24,130 bases of DNA from Vitrella brassicaformis (GCA_001179505.1 CDMY01000297.1:1-24130); one strand, 5' to 3'; numbered from the stretch's first letter, positions 1-16,727 are shown. A program made the numbers and translations. Notes: generated by a model not told the origin, from the sequence alone.

Positions 1-432
1 GGCCAGTCAGTCAAAGTTGTTTCTGTCCATGTATGGCATCATGAAGGGTGGTCAACACAGATCTCACTTCGGTGATGGCTGATAAGATCGTGTCTCCTCA
101 GAATGCTTTCCTTGTCTTTCCTTGTCTTCTCCTCTCTCCACCCGTTACACAGCAATCTACCCTACCTCACAAGCTCGCAGTGGTTCGTCTTGCCAAGCTG
201 GCAATCCTGACAAGCTCTTCATGTCCTTTATAGATTTTGACCGCCACGGGCCGCCCTCGCAGCTCTCTCGAAAGACCACTCCGAATCCACCACTCCCTAG
301 GGAACAGGATAACACACACACACACACGGCATCCAATGCCCGTGGACTCCACCGTGTATGTGAGTGGTGCTGACCGAGCTCCTTGTCGCCCACAGTGAGG
401 TCCTTCGGGTCGATCACCAAATCAGCAGCCAT
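1..432 (-). pseudogene. Protein kinase N-lobe fragment, frame-broken, runs off the left edge
   Basis: The first exon (375-432, ATG at 432) encodes MAADLVIDPKDLTVGDKEL and ends G|GTCAGC. After an intron rich in TG repeats, CCCTAG at 297 opens the next exon, which reads SGGFGVVFRE: a kinase glycine-rich loop. The ATP-lysine motif RPVAVKIYKG follows at the normal distance but in another frame, so one base is missing or extra around 255-272. Beyond the lysine motif no clear helix C, HRD or DFG can be read before the window ends. An in-frame stretch lies upstream of the ATG, so the true start could be further right. What is seen is glycine loop plus VAVK lysine. Inference: a decayed kinase, or a real kinase with a sequencing error. 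A small unrecognised intron could also explain the frame change. Confidence 0.5.
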
Positions 433-603
433 AATGATTGAAGAGGGCTCGGAGGCCGACAAGGGCCGGGGAACCTCTGGAGGCCCAGCAAGTTCCCTGG
501 ACCCCAAGCTCGCACGTAAACAGGACGAATCGGGAGGGATGAGTTGTGCCGTTGCAGCTTCCTTCCCCGTCTACCTCGCGGCCTGCGCCGAACGCCATAC
601 GAT

Positions 604-1215
604 GCTTCGCTGCCAGATGATGAGACGGACGGCGACCTCGAGCTCACCTCTCACAAGTGGTGGGTGCCGTGTGCAGGCTGCTTGGTGGCTCTCCATCTGT
701 ATGAGAAGTTGGCCACCTTGACAGAGTGCCCACGAGGTCAGCCAGCAGACACACTCACACAGATGCATGTACTGTAGATCTATTCTCTTGTCGGCTTCTG
801 TGCATCTGTCTGTCTGTCTGTCTGTGTCTGCCTGTGTGTGTGCTGCAGAGCTGCTATATGTGCATTTCGTTAAGTCGGGCGAATAATTCGCTTACTTCTC
901 ATTCAACGTCATTCTCGTCATATGGCTAAGGTGTGTGCGGGAGTGGGCAAACAGGCACTTTCCCTCCTCTCTGTGCGTCATCTCTCTGTCTGTGTGCCGG
1001 ATGGATGGTATGCAGCGAGGAGTATGGCCTTGACGACAAGCAGGCGGGTTGGCTGTACGGTTGCTACGGCATGCTCACCTCACTCATGGGCATTCTGGTC
1101 GGCGTGGCCGTCGACAACATGGGCGTCCGCATCCCGCCCCCGCCCCCGCCACCATTCGGCGTGGGCCATTTGGGCAGCCGAGACGCACCTGCTGGCGAGC
1201 AACATCCTGTTTGAT
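604..1215 (+). pseudogene. MFS transporter amino-terminal fragment
   Basis: Two coding-like pieces are read on the plus strand. The first (about 604-722) is acidic, then gives HKWWVPCAGCLVALHLYEKL, which fits a cytosolic tail entering a first membrane helix. The second (about 1013-1125) reads EEYGLDDKQAGWLYGCYG, then a hydrophobic stretch ending VDNMGVR, the typical start of helix 2 and the D-x-x-G-x-R loop of major facilitator transporters. Between them lie about 290 bp with CTGT microsatellite and no phase-consistent splice. After GVR the frame enters a CCGCC run encoding polyproline and stops at 1213-1215. No later helices follow, and the next gene is on the opposite strand. The fragment is therefore a truncated or degenerate transporter; the substrate cannot be told. 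Confidence 0.4.
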
Positions 1216-1486
1216 ATCCTCCTGTGTATGTGGGATGAGACGTGTGTATGGCTTTCTGTCGTGTGCGTGTGCGTGGCTATGATGTGTGATGTGTGGGTGG
1301 GTGGGAGAACCGATTTACCGACGAAGCACGGGACTTGGTGAAACGAATTGCAGTCGATGAATACATGAGAGGCGCATCCGCATACACACGCCCAACGGGA
1401 CCTTAGAATTGAGGAAAACCTGCTGTGCCGGCATGTCTTACAGCCCTCAGCGTAACACCCACAGCCTTGTGGACGTCCTCTGCCTA

Positions 1487-2579
1487 TCAAGCCATGCTCT
1501 TCAACTCTTTCACAAGTTCATCGTGGCGCTTCCACTCCGCCAAATCTATCAGTGTCTTCCCCTTCAGACACACACACAAACACACACATACACAGCGAGA
1601 GAGAAAGAGAGAGAGAGAGAGAGAGGGCGTCATGTCTTCGGCCCACTTACGTAGTTGTTGGTTCTTTTGAGCAGACCCCGGCTGCCTTCCTTGTTGACCA
1701 TGCACATGACCGCCTCCCTGTGCCCTTTCAGACAGGCCAGGTGCATCGCCGAATTGGCATCCTGCATGCACGCAGTAGACCAATGGCATCAAGATCACGT
1801 GTTCACATCGAGCCTGTGATGCCATTCCTCACATTGCTGGTCTTCTGGAGAAGCTTCACGCCTCTCGCGGCCAGCATGTACTCTATGGCCTCAACGCGAT
1901 TGCCGCTGGCAGCCATGTGGAGAGGCGTCAGACCATGTTTGTTGCCGCGTTCGAGCGGCGAAGGGTTGCCGCTCCACTCGACTAGCTGCTGCAACACATT
2001 CACGTGGCCGCCAAATGCGGCGTCGTGGAAAATCGTCCGGCCCTAAGAGAGACACAGATGAGATTTATGCGGGGCGGGAGACATGGCCTGTTGAGCGAGT
2101 GTACGTTGGATTCGATCGAGAGAATAAAATTGATGTCCTTTCGGTTGGCGATGGAATTGAGCACCTCCAGCTGTCCCTCCTCCGCGGCCACACTGGCGAT
2201 CGTGCGACCAAACTGCATGCAAGAGACACAGCGAGCCAATTGCATTGTCGACAGTTCTTTCCCTTTGTCTGTGCTCCTCGATTGAACTGACCTTGTCCTG
2301 GATGGTCAAAAGACGATCTGAATAACCCAGATCAAGCAGCAGATTGACCACCGACACATGCCCCTTCTTGGCGGCGAGATGTAGGGGAGTGGGCTCTGAC
2401 TGGATCTTTGTCCGTTTCTCAACCAGATCTATCCCTCCGTGCTCGACAATCTCCTTGACCAGCTCCTCCCGGCCGTTTTGGGCGCTGTAATGCAGCGGCG
2501 TGAAACCGTCATCGTCAACCATTTCGAGACACTCGCGGCCCTCTTTGTCGATGATGCTGATCAACGCACTTAGGTCGCC
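1487..2579 (-). CDS. Ankyrin repeat protein, five mapped exons, 5' end unresolved
   Basis: Five exons join in phase 0: 2292-2579, 2105-2212, 1833-2042, 1651-1761 and 1487-1561, giving 263 residues from GDLSALISIID to the TGA at 1487. Ankyrin units are plain: DDGFTPLHYSAQNG, EPTPLHLAAKKGHVSVVNLL, KHGLTPLHMAASGNRVEAIEYM, NSAMHLACLKGHREAV, and a final GKTLIDLAEWKRHDELVKEL. The same GKTL ending closes the ankyrin part of the gene at 19498-21219, so the families are related. Splice sites are GT-AG, except that the first mapped acceptor would be GAG at 2580-2582. A start codon was not found with a consistent phase. MAASPSTDENG at 2766 and a helical piece, KVCGKLEEVNKL, upstream may be the missing first exon. 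No signal peptide or membrane segment is seen. Likely a protein-binding scaffold; partner unknown. Confidence 0.8.
1562..1650 (-). repeat. Intron filled by CA and GA microsatellites
   Basis: On the plus strand this ankyrin-gene intron holds an (AC)n tract at about 1566-1592 followed by a (GA)n tract at about 1597-1626. The remaining bases are essentially the splice signals (donor GTAAGT at 1650, acceptor CTGAAG ending at 1562). Confidence 0.85.
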
Positions 2580-3488
2580 CTCGGCACAAACGAGAGACAG
2601 AACGTATGGAGCACCGAACGTGTGTGTGCAGTTTGTTGACTTCTTCTAATTTCCCACAGACTTTGTTGAGATGGGCAGTTTGGAAATGGAAACCTGTGGG
2701 CGTCTCCATCCCAGTGCCCATCTCCCAATTTCTTCCATTCTCGTCGGTCGATGGAGATGCTGCCATCGGGACACCCGCAGATGGCCCCGCAGAGCCATAT
2801 CTGGGTGCTGCTGCTTGCGGGCAGGCCAACGGGACAGCAACTTAAAGCATCGGCTCTCTGCGTGGCACGACAACGATTCGAGCCTGCAGCAGAGAGAAAA
2901 GAGAGCTATCTGAGCGCAGGCCTTATGGCTTGATGCTTATACGGCGAGGAAACGGACATGCGGATGTTCCTTGAGTATTTCTCTTTTTATTCTGTCTGCG
3001 GACGGATCATCGGCCGACACCTCCACGAAAATTGTTCCCGAATATTCTCCTTGCTCGACTGCACGACAGGACAGATTATCCGGTTTGGTAACGTAATGTG
3101 TTGTGTCTCTCCTCTATGTGTGGCGCTTCACGCACCGACCTGCTTGCTCTGCGGGAGGACTCGCTATTGTGCCTTTGTTATCCAACGCCTGTCCATCTTC
3201 GCTTATCTCTGCCTCAATCTCTGCCACCTGCTTACAAACGCACACACACAGTGTGGGCGGGCTTCCAAATTCGCTGGGTATATACCTGTGTGGCGCCCTT
3301 CGGGGAGCTGGGGTGACCTATCACACGGTGGGGCGGGGTGCTGCACATACATCCACGCAGAAAGGACAAGACCCCATGCTGTATTCGCGGCTGCATCAGT
3401 CAGTGACTCGCTCATCCCGGTATGGCGCCTGGGGTACTGTACTGGATATCGGTGCCTGCGTATATGAGACATTGCTCACCATACAACA
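2580..3488. other. Space between two same-strand genes, no gene assigned
   Basis: Apart from the possible first exon of the downstream ankyrin gene (up to 2766), no reading frame with family likeness or consistent splicing is visible. The plus-strand frame at 2958-3467 looks like random translation with many Cys and Arg. The stretch presumably holds the promoter of the ankyrin gene and the 3' untranslated region of the gene at 3489-4694. Confidence 0.4.
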
Positions 3489-4694
3489 TCAAGAAGCTCT
3501 TCCTTCAGTACCTGCAGTCGCGATCGGCTCACTGAGCTGCCACAGGTGAGGCGTCCGGTCACAATATCCAATCTTCTTCATGACGACGGTGTCGTTCGAC
3601 AAACACACTAGATACTCTGATAGGCCGACGCACGACAGAGTCACTGGTCCGCCATACTCTGCGCTGCCCCGCCGTCCCACAAACACGTCACTTGTCGCGA
3701 CGGGGGGCTCGCAGCATCCGGAGCATCCAAAGATGAATCGAAACAGACAACTATGGCTCTCATAGGAGGGCGTCATTTCCCACTGCTCGTAGGAGGCCTC
3801 CTCTTCTGCGTTCGGCTTGCCTATTTCGGTAGTGGGCCGGCTCAAGACGAGGTTCATCTTGTGCACCCGAAGCGTCAGGTGCGGAAACGCCACTGGCACG
3901 AGGCGAAAGGTCTGTATGGGACAGAGGATGTCCTCGTGCTCGATCCATTGCTGCGACGGGTCAGGTAGCTCCCCATCCTTGGTGGCAATCTTCCGTTGCA
4001 AGACGACTGAAGCCTCCTGGCCAACGCCGCGCAGGGCCGTAAGCACAAGGCCAGTTCGGATGTTTTGCAGCCGGAACGGTTTGGCCTTTGTGTTTATCTG
4101 CTGATAGAGATACGTATTGTAGGGGACGAAAGGGGGGTTGGCTTTGACGAGGACAATGCCGTTACGCAGCTCCGAATGGCTGGGGTCGATGGGGCGATTC
4201 AAGGCCTTGTTTTTGCCGCCTTCGATGTAGATTGAGATGAAACACGGGGTGTACGAGTGGAGAGTTGTCTCAGAGCCAACATCGAGCAACTGCCAGCCCA
4301 CCGCTTGGCGGAGCGAGCCGAACTCGACCTCCACATCTACCGCACTCTTTTTTCCACGGCTGAAGAAGAAAAACGATGCACGCTGGGTCCCTTGCGCATG
4401 CCCTTCTTTGTGCATACCCGCTCTCTCTCCCACGTTCCAGCTTTCCGCCGATTCCGATATCACCAAATTGCAAAGATATTTCGGCTTCTGGGTTGTCTCT
4501 GTCGTAGTTCGTCTCGGCTTTGATGATCTGCTCATGGACCCTCTCGATACCGGCCTCCGGCACCAGTCGCACCTGATGTGAACACACATCGACTCATGTC
4601 CGTCCCACATCACGAAACCGAGCCCCCTTACCGATGCATCGCTGCCAGTCTTGTTCAGGACCTTGAGGGATGTCTGCTGGCCAAGGCCAGCCAT
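3489..4694 (-). CDS. Protein of unknown function, 362 residues, beta-trefoil-like middle
   Basis: Three exons join in phase: 4632-4694 (MAGLGQQTSLKVLNKTGSDAS), 4418-4572 and 3489-4359, ending TGA at 3489. The donors are GTAAGG and GTATGC; the acceptors are CATCAG and TTCTTCAG. I do not recognise the family. The central part contains FRLQNIRTGLVLTALRG followed about 30 residues later by PSQQW, and near the end EYLVCLSND followed by HLWQL. This spacing resembles the Q-x-W units of ricin-B-type beta-trefoil (carbohydrate-binding) domains, but the likeness is weak. A cysteine cluster, FGCSGCCEPP, lies between the two parts. There is no signal peptide and no clear membrane helix. The gene lies 321 bp downstream of the AROM stop on the same strand. 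Function is not assigned; a sugar- or lipid-binding beta protein is only a suggestion. Confidence 0.75.
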   Translation of the reverse strand: MAGLGQQTSLKVLNKTGSDASVRGLGFVMWDGHESMCVHIRCDWCRRPVSRGSMSRSSKPRRTTTETTQKPKYLCNLVISESAESWNVGERAGMHKEGHAQGTQRASFFFFSRGKKSAVDVEVEFGSLRQAVGWQLLDVGSETTLHSYTPCFISIYIEGGKNKALNRPIDPSHSELRNGIVLVKANPPFVPYNTYLYQQINTKAKPFRLQNIRTGLVLTALRGVGQEASVVLQRKIATKDGELPDPSQQWIEHEDILCPIQTFRLVPVAFPHLTLRVHKMNLVLSRPTTEIGKPNAEEEASYEQWEMTPSYESHSCLFRFIFGCSGCCEPPVATSDVFVGRRGSAEYGGPVTLSCVGLSEYLVCLSNDTVVMKKIGYCDRTPHLWQLSEPIATAGTEGRAS

Positions 4695-5015
4695 TCTTCG
4701 TGTGCGGGCAGAACACCAGGGCGATCCTTCGCGATCCTTCCGGGGCCCGAGGCCCCAAGAACCGGGCTCCCCGGGAACTCTTCAGACAAATACTACAAGT
4801 CCTCTAAAGCACCTGTCAGTCTCGTTGACGAGAGACTCATTGAAAACACTGGATACATACACACAGCACCTAACCTGGCCAGCCTCCTTCGGCCAACATG
4901 CAATCATGATGCCATGTGCATCTCGATGGATGGATGGATGCGTGGCGCATCTTGATAGATCAAACACGGACATGTACATGGACCAGCCGGCACACATGCA
5001 GCTAGCACCCAGCTG
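4695..5015. other. Gap between AROM stop and the next start codon
   Basis: 321 bp with no gene. It must hold the AROM 3' untranslated region and the promoter of the 4694 gene. A direct repeat, GCGATCCTT twice in tandem at about 4721-4738, and a GGAT run near 4925 are the only features seen. Confidence 0.5.
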
Positions 5016-12470
<7,455 letters not shown>

Positions 12471-12677
12471 CGCTCAATGGATCTCTCACTTCAGATGTAC
12501 CAGGGCTCGCAGAACAGCACTATTGGGCAGGTCCTTCACGCATTTGCCCCAAAGGACGGAGATCAGTCGGGGAGGGGAGAGCTCGCATTTGCGAGCTAAG
12601 CCGTAACTGACTCTGTTCGGATCCTCTTTGCTGCCGACGCGTTTTGTGTGCTGTAGCAACTGATCCTCAGTGACAAG
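12471..12677. promoter_or_regulatory. Bidirectional promoter between AROM and an unknown gene
   Basis: Only 207 bp separate the AROM ATG (12470, minus) from the ATG at 12678 (plus), so both promoters and both 5' leaders must fit here. The stretch has no microsatellite, in contrast to its surroundings, and carries a perfect palindrome at 12580-12597. No TATA box is obvious. Confidence 0.65.
12580..12597. repeat. 18-bp palindrome in the divergent promoter
   Basis: AGCTCGCATTTGCGAGCT: two perfect 8-base arms around TT. It lies 110 bp from the AROM start and 81 bp from the other start. A dimeric factor site is an inference. Confidence 0.8.
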
Positions 12678-13449
12678 ATGCCTCAGCTGCGATATCCGCT
12701 CTTCAGGCACCCGGTACGGACAACGGCCTGAGACAGGCAGACAGCGCTACGAGACAGGCAGCCAGCCAGGCAGGCAGGCAGCACAACACAACACACACGC
12801 TAGGATACCTGAGAGCGGCTGCCGCACTGATCTGCCACCCCTCTGTCTCTCTCTCGGTGTTCGTTTGGGCAGCCGTCGCACACTCTGGCGAATCTGTCTG
12901 AGCCGTCGTCGATGGTGGGTGCCGACGACCCCAGCAAGACCAAGGTCTTCAACCCAGGCGACAAGATACTCGTCTGTGGACTACACCCCTCATCGGACTT
13001 CATCTGTGAGCACACAACCGCAGGAAGAATGGCACGTTTAATGCTCGTCTGTGTTGTTGACACGTGTGTGTGTGTGTGGCTGCAGGCGAGGACCGTGAGG
13101 GCAATCGTTGGGTGCTGCCTCACCGCTGGCTGCGCGGCCCCGGTCAGGGCGGTGACGGCATCTGTGCCGAGATCATGGGTGCCGACTGCTGCATGTGGGA
13201 TGCCTATGAGATCCCCGACGACGAGACGGACCTGTCCAAGTACCCCGGGGTGCTGCCGCCCAGCAACGAGGCCATGAAGGACATCGTCTTCGAACCGCTG
13301 CCCGACAAGTTCCGGTGGGTGAGGGGGGATTGTGTGGGTGTTCCTGTCGGGTACACTGCGTGTGTTTCATGTTTGTGTGTGCGGTGTGCAGAGGTCGCGA
13401 GCCGACGGAAGAGGAGACTGCGCCGCTCCCCGAGCAAAAGGCTCAGTGA
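12678..13449 (+). CDS. Conserved-looking protein of unknown function, 151 residues
   Basis: Four exons join in phase: 12678-12713 (MPQLRYPLFRHP), 12873-13005, 13086-13314 and 13392-13449, stop TGA. Donors are GTACGG, GTGAGC and GTGGGT; all acceptors end CAG. The protein has a compact core (NPGDKILVCGLHPSSDF, then NRWVLPHRWLRGPGQGGDG, ICAEIMGADCCMWDAYEIP) with five cysteines, tryptophans and an acidic DDETD loop, then a Glu/Pro-rich tail. There is no signal peptide, no membrane helix and no domain I recognise. It shares its promoter with AROM, which could mean shared expression but does not show a shared pathway. The clean splicing and lack of repeats argue for a real, constrained gene. Confidence 0.75.
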
Positions 13450-14136
13450 CGCATTCTCCAGAGAGGCGGTGGTGTGAATGTAATGCGATGAGGGCCAGCG
13501 TATGTGAGTGTGCACCCACAGCCAGGCCACTTCTGTCTATCTTCCTTTATCCATTGTGTCATGTAAGTCGTGCGGTGCCGAGCTAGTCTTTTTTTGACCC
13601 CACGTGTGTGTGGTACGCCTGTGTGGGGAATGATGCTCTGCGTGTCGATCAAAGTTAAGCTCGGTATGAGGTCAGCCACGTCCTCCTTGCATCTGATGAT
13701 GAGTACCTGATTGGTTTGGCCTCCTTGTCCGGGCTTGTGTGGTGCTTCTTGTGTGTCCCTGTCTCTCGTGACGCACAAGCGCCATCACGATGGGGCAGGG
13801 GAGGGCGAGAGACGTCACACAAGCGCAGCACGGTTGGGCAGCTATGCTCATGGCACTCACTCCTGTCTAGACGTATTCTTCTGAAGAATGCAGTGCTTGG
13901 CCGAATGAGGTCTGTCCATCACCCAATGCTATAGATCCCTAGGTATAGAGCTGGTTGTGCATGGAACGACAAATGATTGACTGGCGAGCACCGCCCGACA
14001 TGTGTTCATTCAGCTAACAATACACACATCGTCCGCCCGTCCCCCTTGCCGTGCAGATCTCAGCCGCTCAGTCCGCAACACAGAACATACACAAGGCTTT
14101 ATAAAACGAGTTCAGTCAGTAAGTTATCCCTGAGCT
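13450..14136. other. Gap between two convergent genes
   Basis: 687 bp between the stop at 13449 (plus) and the stop at 14137 (minus). Expected to hold two 3' untranslated regions. I see no coding likeness, no tRNA shape and no long repeat; short frames here lack family features. Confidence 0.5.
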
Positions 14137-14703
14137 TCACTCCCACTTCCGTTTGTCCCCCTGCCCCATGATCCCCCTCCTGCTCTCCACGGTGGCGTCA
14201 TGACGCACCAAGAGCGGCTCGCGCTCTCCGTCTGCGGTGTTGGGTCTGGCCGATCTGACGCTGAGGCCGCATGGTCCCGCCGGGGTGTTCGAATCTGTTG
14301 GCGCAGCAGGGATGGAAGATGCCGACTCGGATGCTGTCCTGGATGCCTCTGCTCCCGGAGAGGGCTTGGATGGCGCACCGGATGACTGCGGTGATCGTGT
14401 CGAGAACGCTGACCGCTCTCCTCCGTCCAGCAGCACTTGCCACCCACTCACCCAAGTATCGCCAGGGCGGAAGCCGTCAGGGAAGCCGTACCGCTCGTAC
14501 TCCTTCCGCTTGACGAAACGCGCCCAGGCGGCGAAAGCACCATGGTCGGTGATCCTGCCCTCTTCGTCCATGAACCTCTTGAAGACTGAAGCATACTCTT
14601 TGTGGAGGTACTGGCAGTGGGGGATGTCCTCAGCGGGAATGTCAGAGGATATCAAGGCGTGATATATCAGCTGTCTATCCTCGCTAGTGGCGTTGTTGCC
14701 CAT
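14137..14703 (-). CDS. Single-exon unknown protein with a possible N-myristoylation signal, 188 residues
   Basis: One uninterrupted frame from ATG at 14703 to TGA at 14137, the only intronless gene in the window. It starts MGNNATSEDRQ: Gly2 with Thr6 fits the N-myristoylation pattern, so membrane attachment is possible. Residues 1-95 look globular (LIYHALISSDIPAED, HKEYASVFKRFMDEEGRI, FAAWARFVKRKEYERYGFPD). Residues 96-188 are low complexity, rich in Ser, Pro, Ala and Arg, and probably disordered. The family is not recognised. It is divergent from the gene at 14902, with 198 bp between start codons containing three telomere-box motifs. Confidence 0.7.
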   Translation of the reverse strand: MGNNATSEDRQLIYHALISSDIPAEDIPHCQYLHKEYASVFKRFMDEEGRITDHGAFAAWARFVKRKEYERYGFPDGFRPGDTWVSGWQVLLDGGERSAFSTRSPQSSGAPSKPSPGAEASRTASESASSIPAAPTDSNTPAGPCGLSVRSARPNTADGEREPLLVRHDATVESRRGIMGQGDKRKWE

Positions 14704-14901
14704 CTCTGATATCTCCTGATAGGGTTTAAAACCCTAATCGTGGGGTGTAGGGTTTTCCACAGCAGAGAGGAGTTGAGAGGCAGGGACTAGGGTTTAGGCA
14801 AAGAATTCTCGGCGGTGTTTGTCTGCCAGGCGTGGTTGGTGACGAGTACGTCTATCGCTCGGGGTGTGGTGCTCGGGTATGGGCACAAATACCCCTCCGG
14901 C
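14704..14901. promoter_or_regulatory. Divergent promoter with three telobox-like motifs
   Basis: AGGGTTTAAAACCCTAA at 14721-14737 contains a hairpin-like pair of arms (AGGGTTT/AAACCCT) and one AAACCCTAA box. TAGGGTTTT follows at 14748-14756 and CTAGGGTTTAGG at 14787-14798. All are variants of the TTTAGGG telomere repeat. In plants such boxes sit in promoters of ribosomal and growth genes; the role here is inferred. Confidence 0.6.
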
Positions 14902-16011
14902 ATGTCACGCGACACCAGGAAGCATCACCAGCACGAGCAGTCCTCCTCATCGGCAGCGGCAGCAGCAGCGGCAGCTGACCCACGTGCAAGACGCCGCCGG
15001 TCCACCAAACCGCCCGAGAAACCAATCGTAAGTCATGCCAGATGAGTCCAACACCATCTGACGTGCACATACATATACCTGTCCTGTGTGTGTTGTGTTT
15101 GCCAGGACGATTGGTATCGACACGCACAGAAGAGGGGCCAAGGCAACACCCTCGCCTGCAACGACGGACCGTCGATGGCGCTCAGCGTCTTTGCGACCAA
15201 CGTGCAGCCTGTGACGGAGCACTTGCTCATCAAGGCGCCACGGGAGAAGCACCTGACGGCGATGCCAGAGGTAAACACATGTGGACACATGAGTGCGTGC
15301 ACATGCATCGTGCGTGGTGGATGTGTGTGTGCAGGAGCAGTGACAGGGCGGCGATACGCCTTGGTGGAAAACGACGCAGTGCGGGGCCAGCACAAACGTC
15401 CAGCAGAGCTGTGACGCCTTCTGCAAGAGGACCAACCGCAAGTCGATGGACGGCATCAACAACACCACCATGGGGCGCATGCACGGAGGCATCATTGCAG
15501 TGGTGAGCAGACAACACGCGAACAACACAGATCCGTCATGTGTGTGATGAGTTTCTTTGGTTCGTGCTGCTTGGAAGGTAAGTATGGGGAGCCCTTCGGT
15601 GATCTGGTGCTATGGCGAGAGGAATGCGATCGAGAATGGGGTCGGTGTGTTCTGTCTCAAAGCGTCGCAGGTCAAGGTGCACAGTCCGCTGACGCAGAGG
15701 GTCCTCGCCGTGTCTGGATCAAGGCATGCCACGCGACCCAAGCGTGTGTGAGTGAGCGCCAACAGTGGCGAACCTGTCTGTGTGTCCCAGGAGTCGCCCG
15801 ACATTCCTCTGCACAAAGACGCCGACGGCATGGACCTCCTCACGGTGAGCGGGCGGGAGGGACAGCTGCCGACACGACGCCTGAAAGCACCTCTCTCTCT
15901 CTGTGTGTGTGTGTGTGTGGTGAGCTGGTGCAGCGGATGTTGGCGTGGCAGCCCGACGAGCGCATTTGGCCCACCGATGCGCTCAGCCACCCATTCCTCG
16001 CTGCTCTCTGA
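14902..16011 (+). CDS. Chimeric gene: unknown Cys-containing protein with a CDK-like kinase tail
   Basis: Six exons join in phase: 14902-15027, 15106-15270, 15347-15502, 15578-15745, 15791-15844 and 15934-16011, giving 248 residues. Exon 1 is MSRDTRKHHQHEQ, a polyserine-polyalanine run and a basic stretch. Exons 2-3 (DDWYRHAQKRGQG, DTPWWKTTQC, SCDAFCKRTNRK) match nothing I know. Exons 5-6 read DADGMDLLTRMLAWQPDER and TDALSHPFLAAL, the typical end of a CDK/CMGC kinase C-lobe. No glycine loop, HRD or DFG precedes it, so no working kinase is present. Exon 4 is uncertain: its first bases are GTAAGT, a strong donor, so 15578-15669 could instead be an intron. The model may merge a decayed kinase end with another gene. 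Confidence 0.45.
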
Positions 16012-16584
16012 CTGCCTGTTGATCGTGTCTGGATCGTCTGTCTGTCTGTCTGTCTTGGCTGATGGATGAGCTCAAGTGCTTTTTTCAGTGAGTGACGTGT
16101 GTGCGGTTGGTGTCCGTCTGTCTGCCTGCATTCATTTACGGTGTTAGCTGTCGTGTGTGTGCTGTGTGTGCTGCCAACACGTTCGCCTCGCTGGCTGACC
16201 GATTGATTTGTCGATGGCCTTTCTCTCTCTTTCTGTCTGTCCTGTGTCTGTCACTCACGAGTGTAGTGAGTGGAGTACCCGGCCGACTGTCCGCCTTTCT
16301 CGTGTCTGTAGTGAGTGCCTTTTCTTTGATTGATGGCCGTTTAGTGAAGAGATAGAGGCCATCCGACAGACAGACTGATAGGGGTGGAGGAGACTATGCG
16401 GATGGCTGCGTCTCTTGTGCGTGGGTGGATGTGAGAGAGCGGGAGAGAGATATGGCCACTGCTATGGCGTCTGGCCTGCCTGCCAATGGTGTGTGTGATG
16501 GTGTTTTTTCCAACATCAGTCGTCGTTTGTCGGTCGGTCTTTTTTGTCACCGCAGCGCATTCCCTCGCCAGTCAGTCAGTCAGT

Positions 16585-16645
16585 CCACCACTGCTCTGAC
16601 CTCGCCGCTCCTCGGGACTAGCGGGGGATCGATGGGCAGCGGTGG
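16585..16645. repeat. Hairpin unit 0
   Basis: Outer arms CCACCACTGC (16585-16594) and GCAGCGGTGG (16636-16645) pair at nine of ten positions; 16590/16640 is the mismatch. Inner arms CCGCT and AGCGG, plus TCC/GGA, form a terminal stem. It resembles units 1 and 2 downstream. Confidence 0.7.
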
Positions 16646-16654
16646 ACAGGCCGG

Positions 16655-16675
16655 GCAATGCAATCAGCGCATTGC
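16655..16675. repeat. Small hairpin with 7-bp perfect stem
   Basis: GCAATGC (16655-16661) and GCATTGC (16669-16675) are exact inverted repeats with a 7-nt loop. Confidence 0.75.
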
Positions 16676-16727
16676 GTGTTGTGTTTGTGTTGATTCCCCC
16701 ATACCCCTCGTACTACAGTCAGTCAGC

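Noticed and set aside
157-507. Reading the kinase fragment as one continuous open frame
   Set aside because: The frame runs through a TG-repeat intron with good splice sites and passes the VAVK motif in the wrong frame.
12486-12710. 74-codon minus-strand frame just upstream of the AROM start
   Set aside because: It has no ATG (first codon GTG), overlaps the first exon of the opposite gene and the divergent promoter, and has no family likeness. Most likely chance.
13620-13720. Possible tRNA or C/D RNA around TGATGATGAGTACCTGAT
   Set aside because: No cloverleaf arms can be drawn, and the C- and D-like boxes are only about ten bases apart.
15538-16011. 157-codon plus-strand frame as a separate gene
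   Set aside because: Its last part is in frame with the kinase-like tail, but it reads through a (TG)n intron and lacks family likeness before that.
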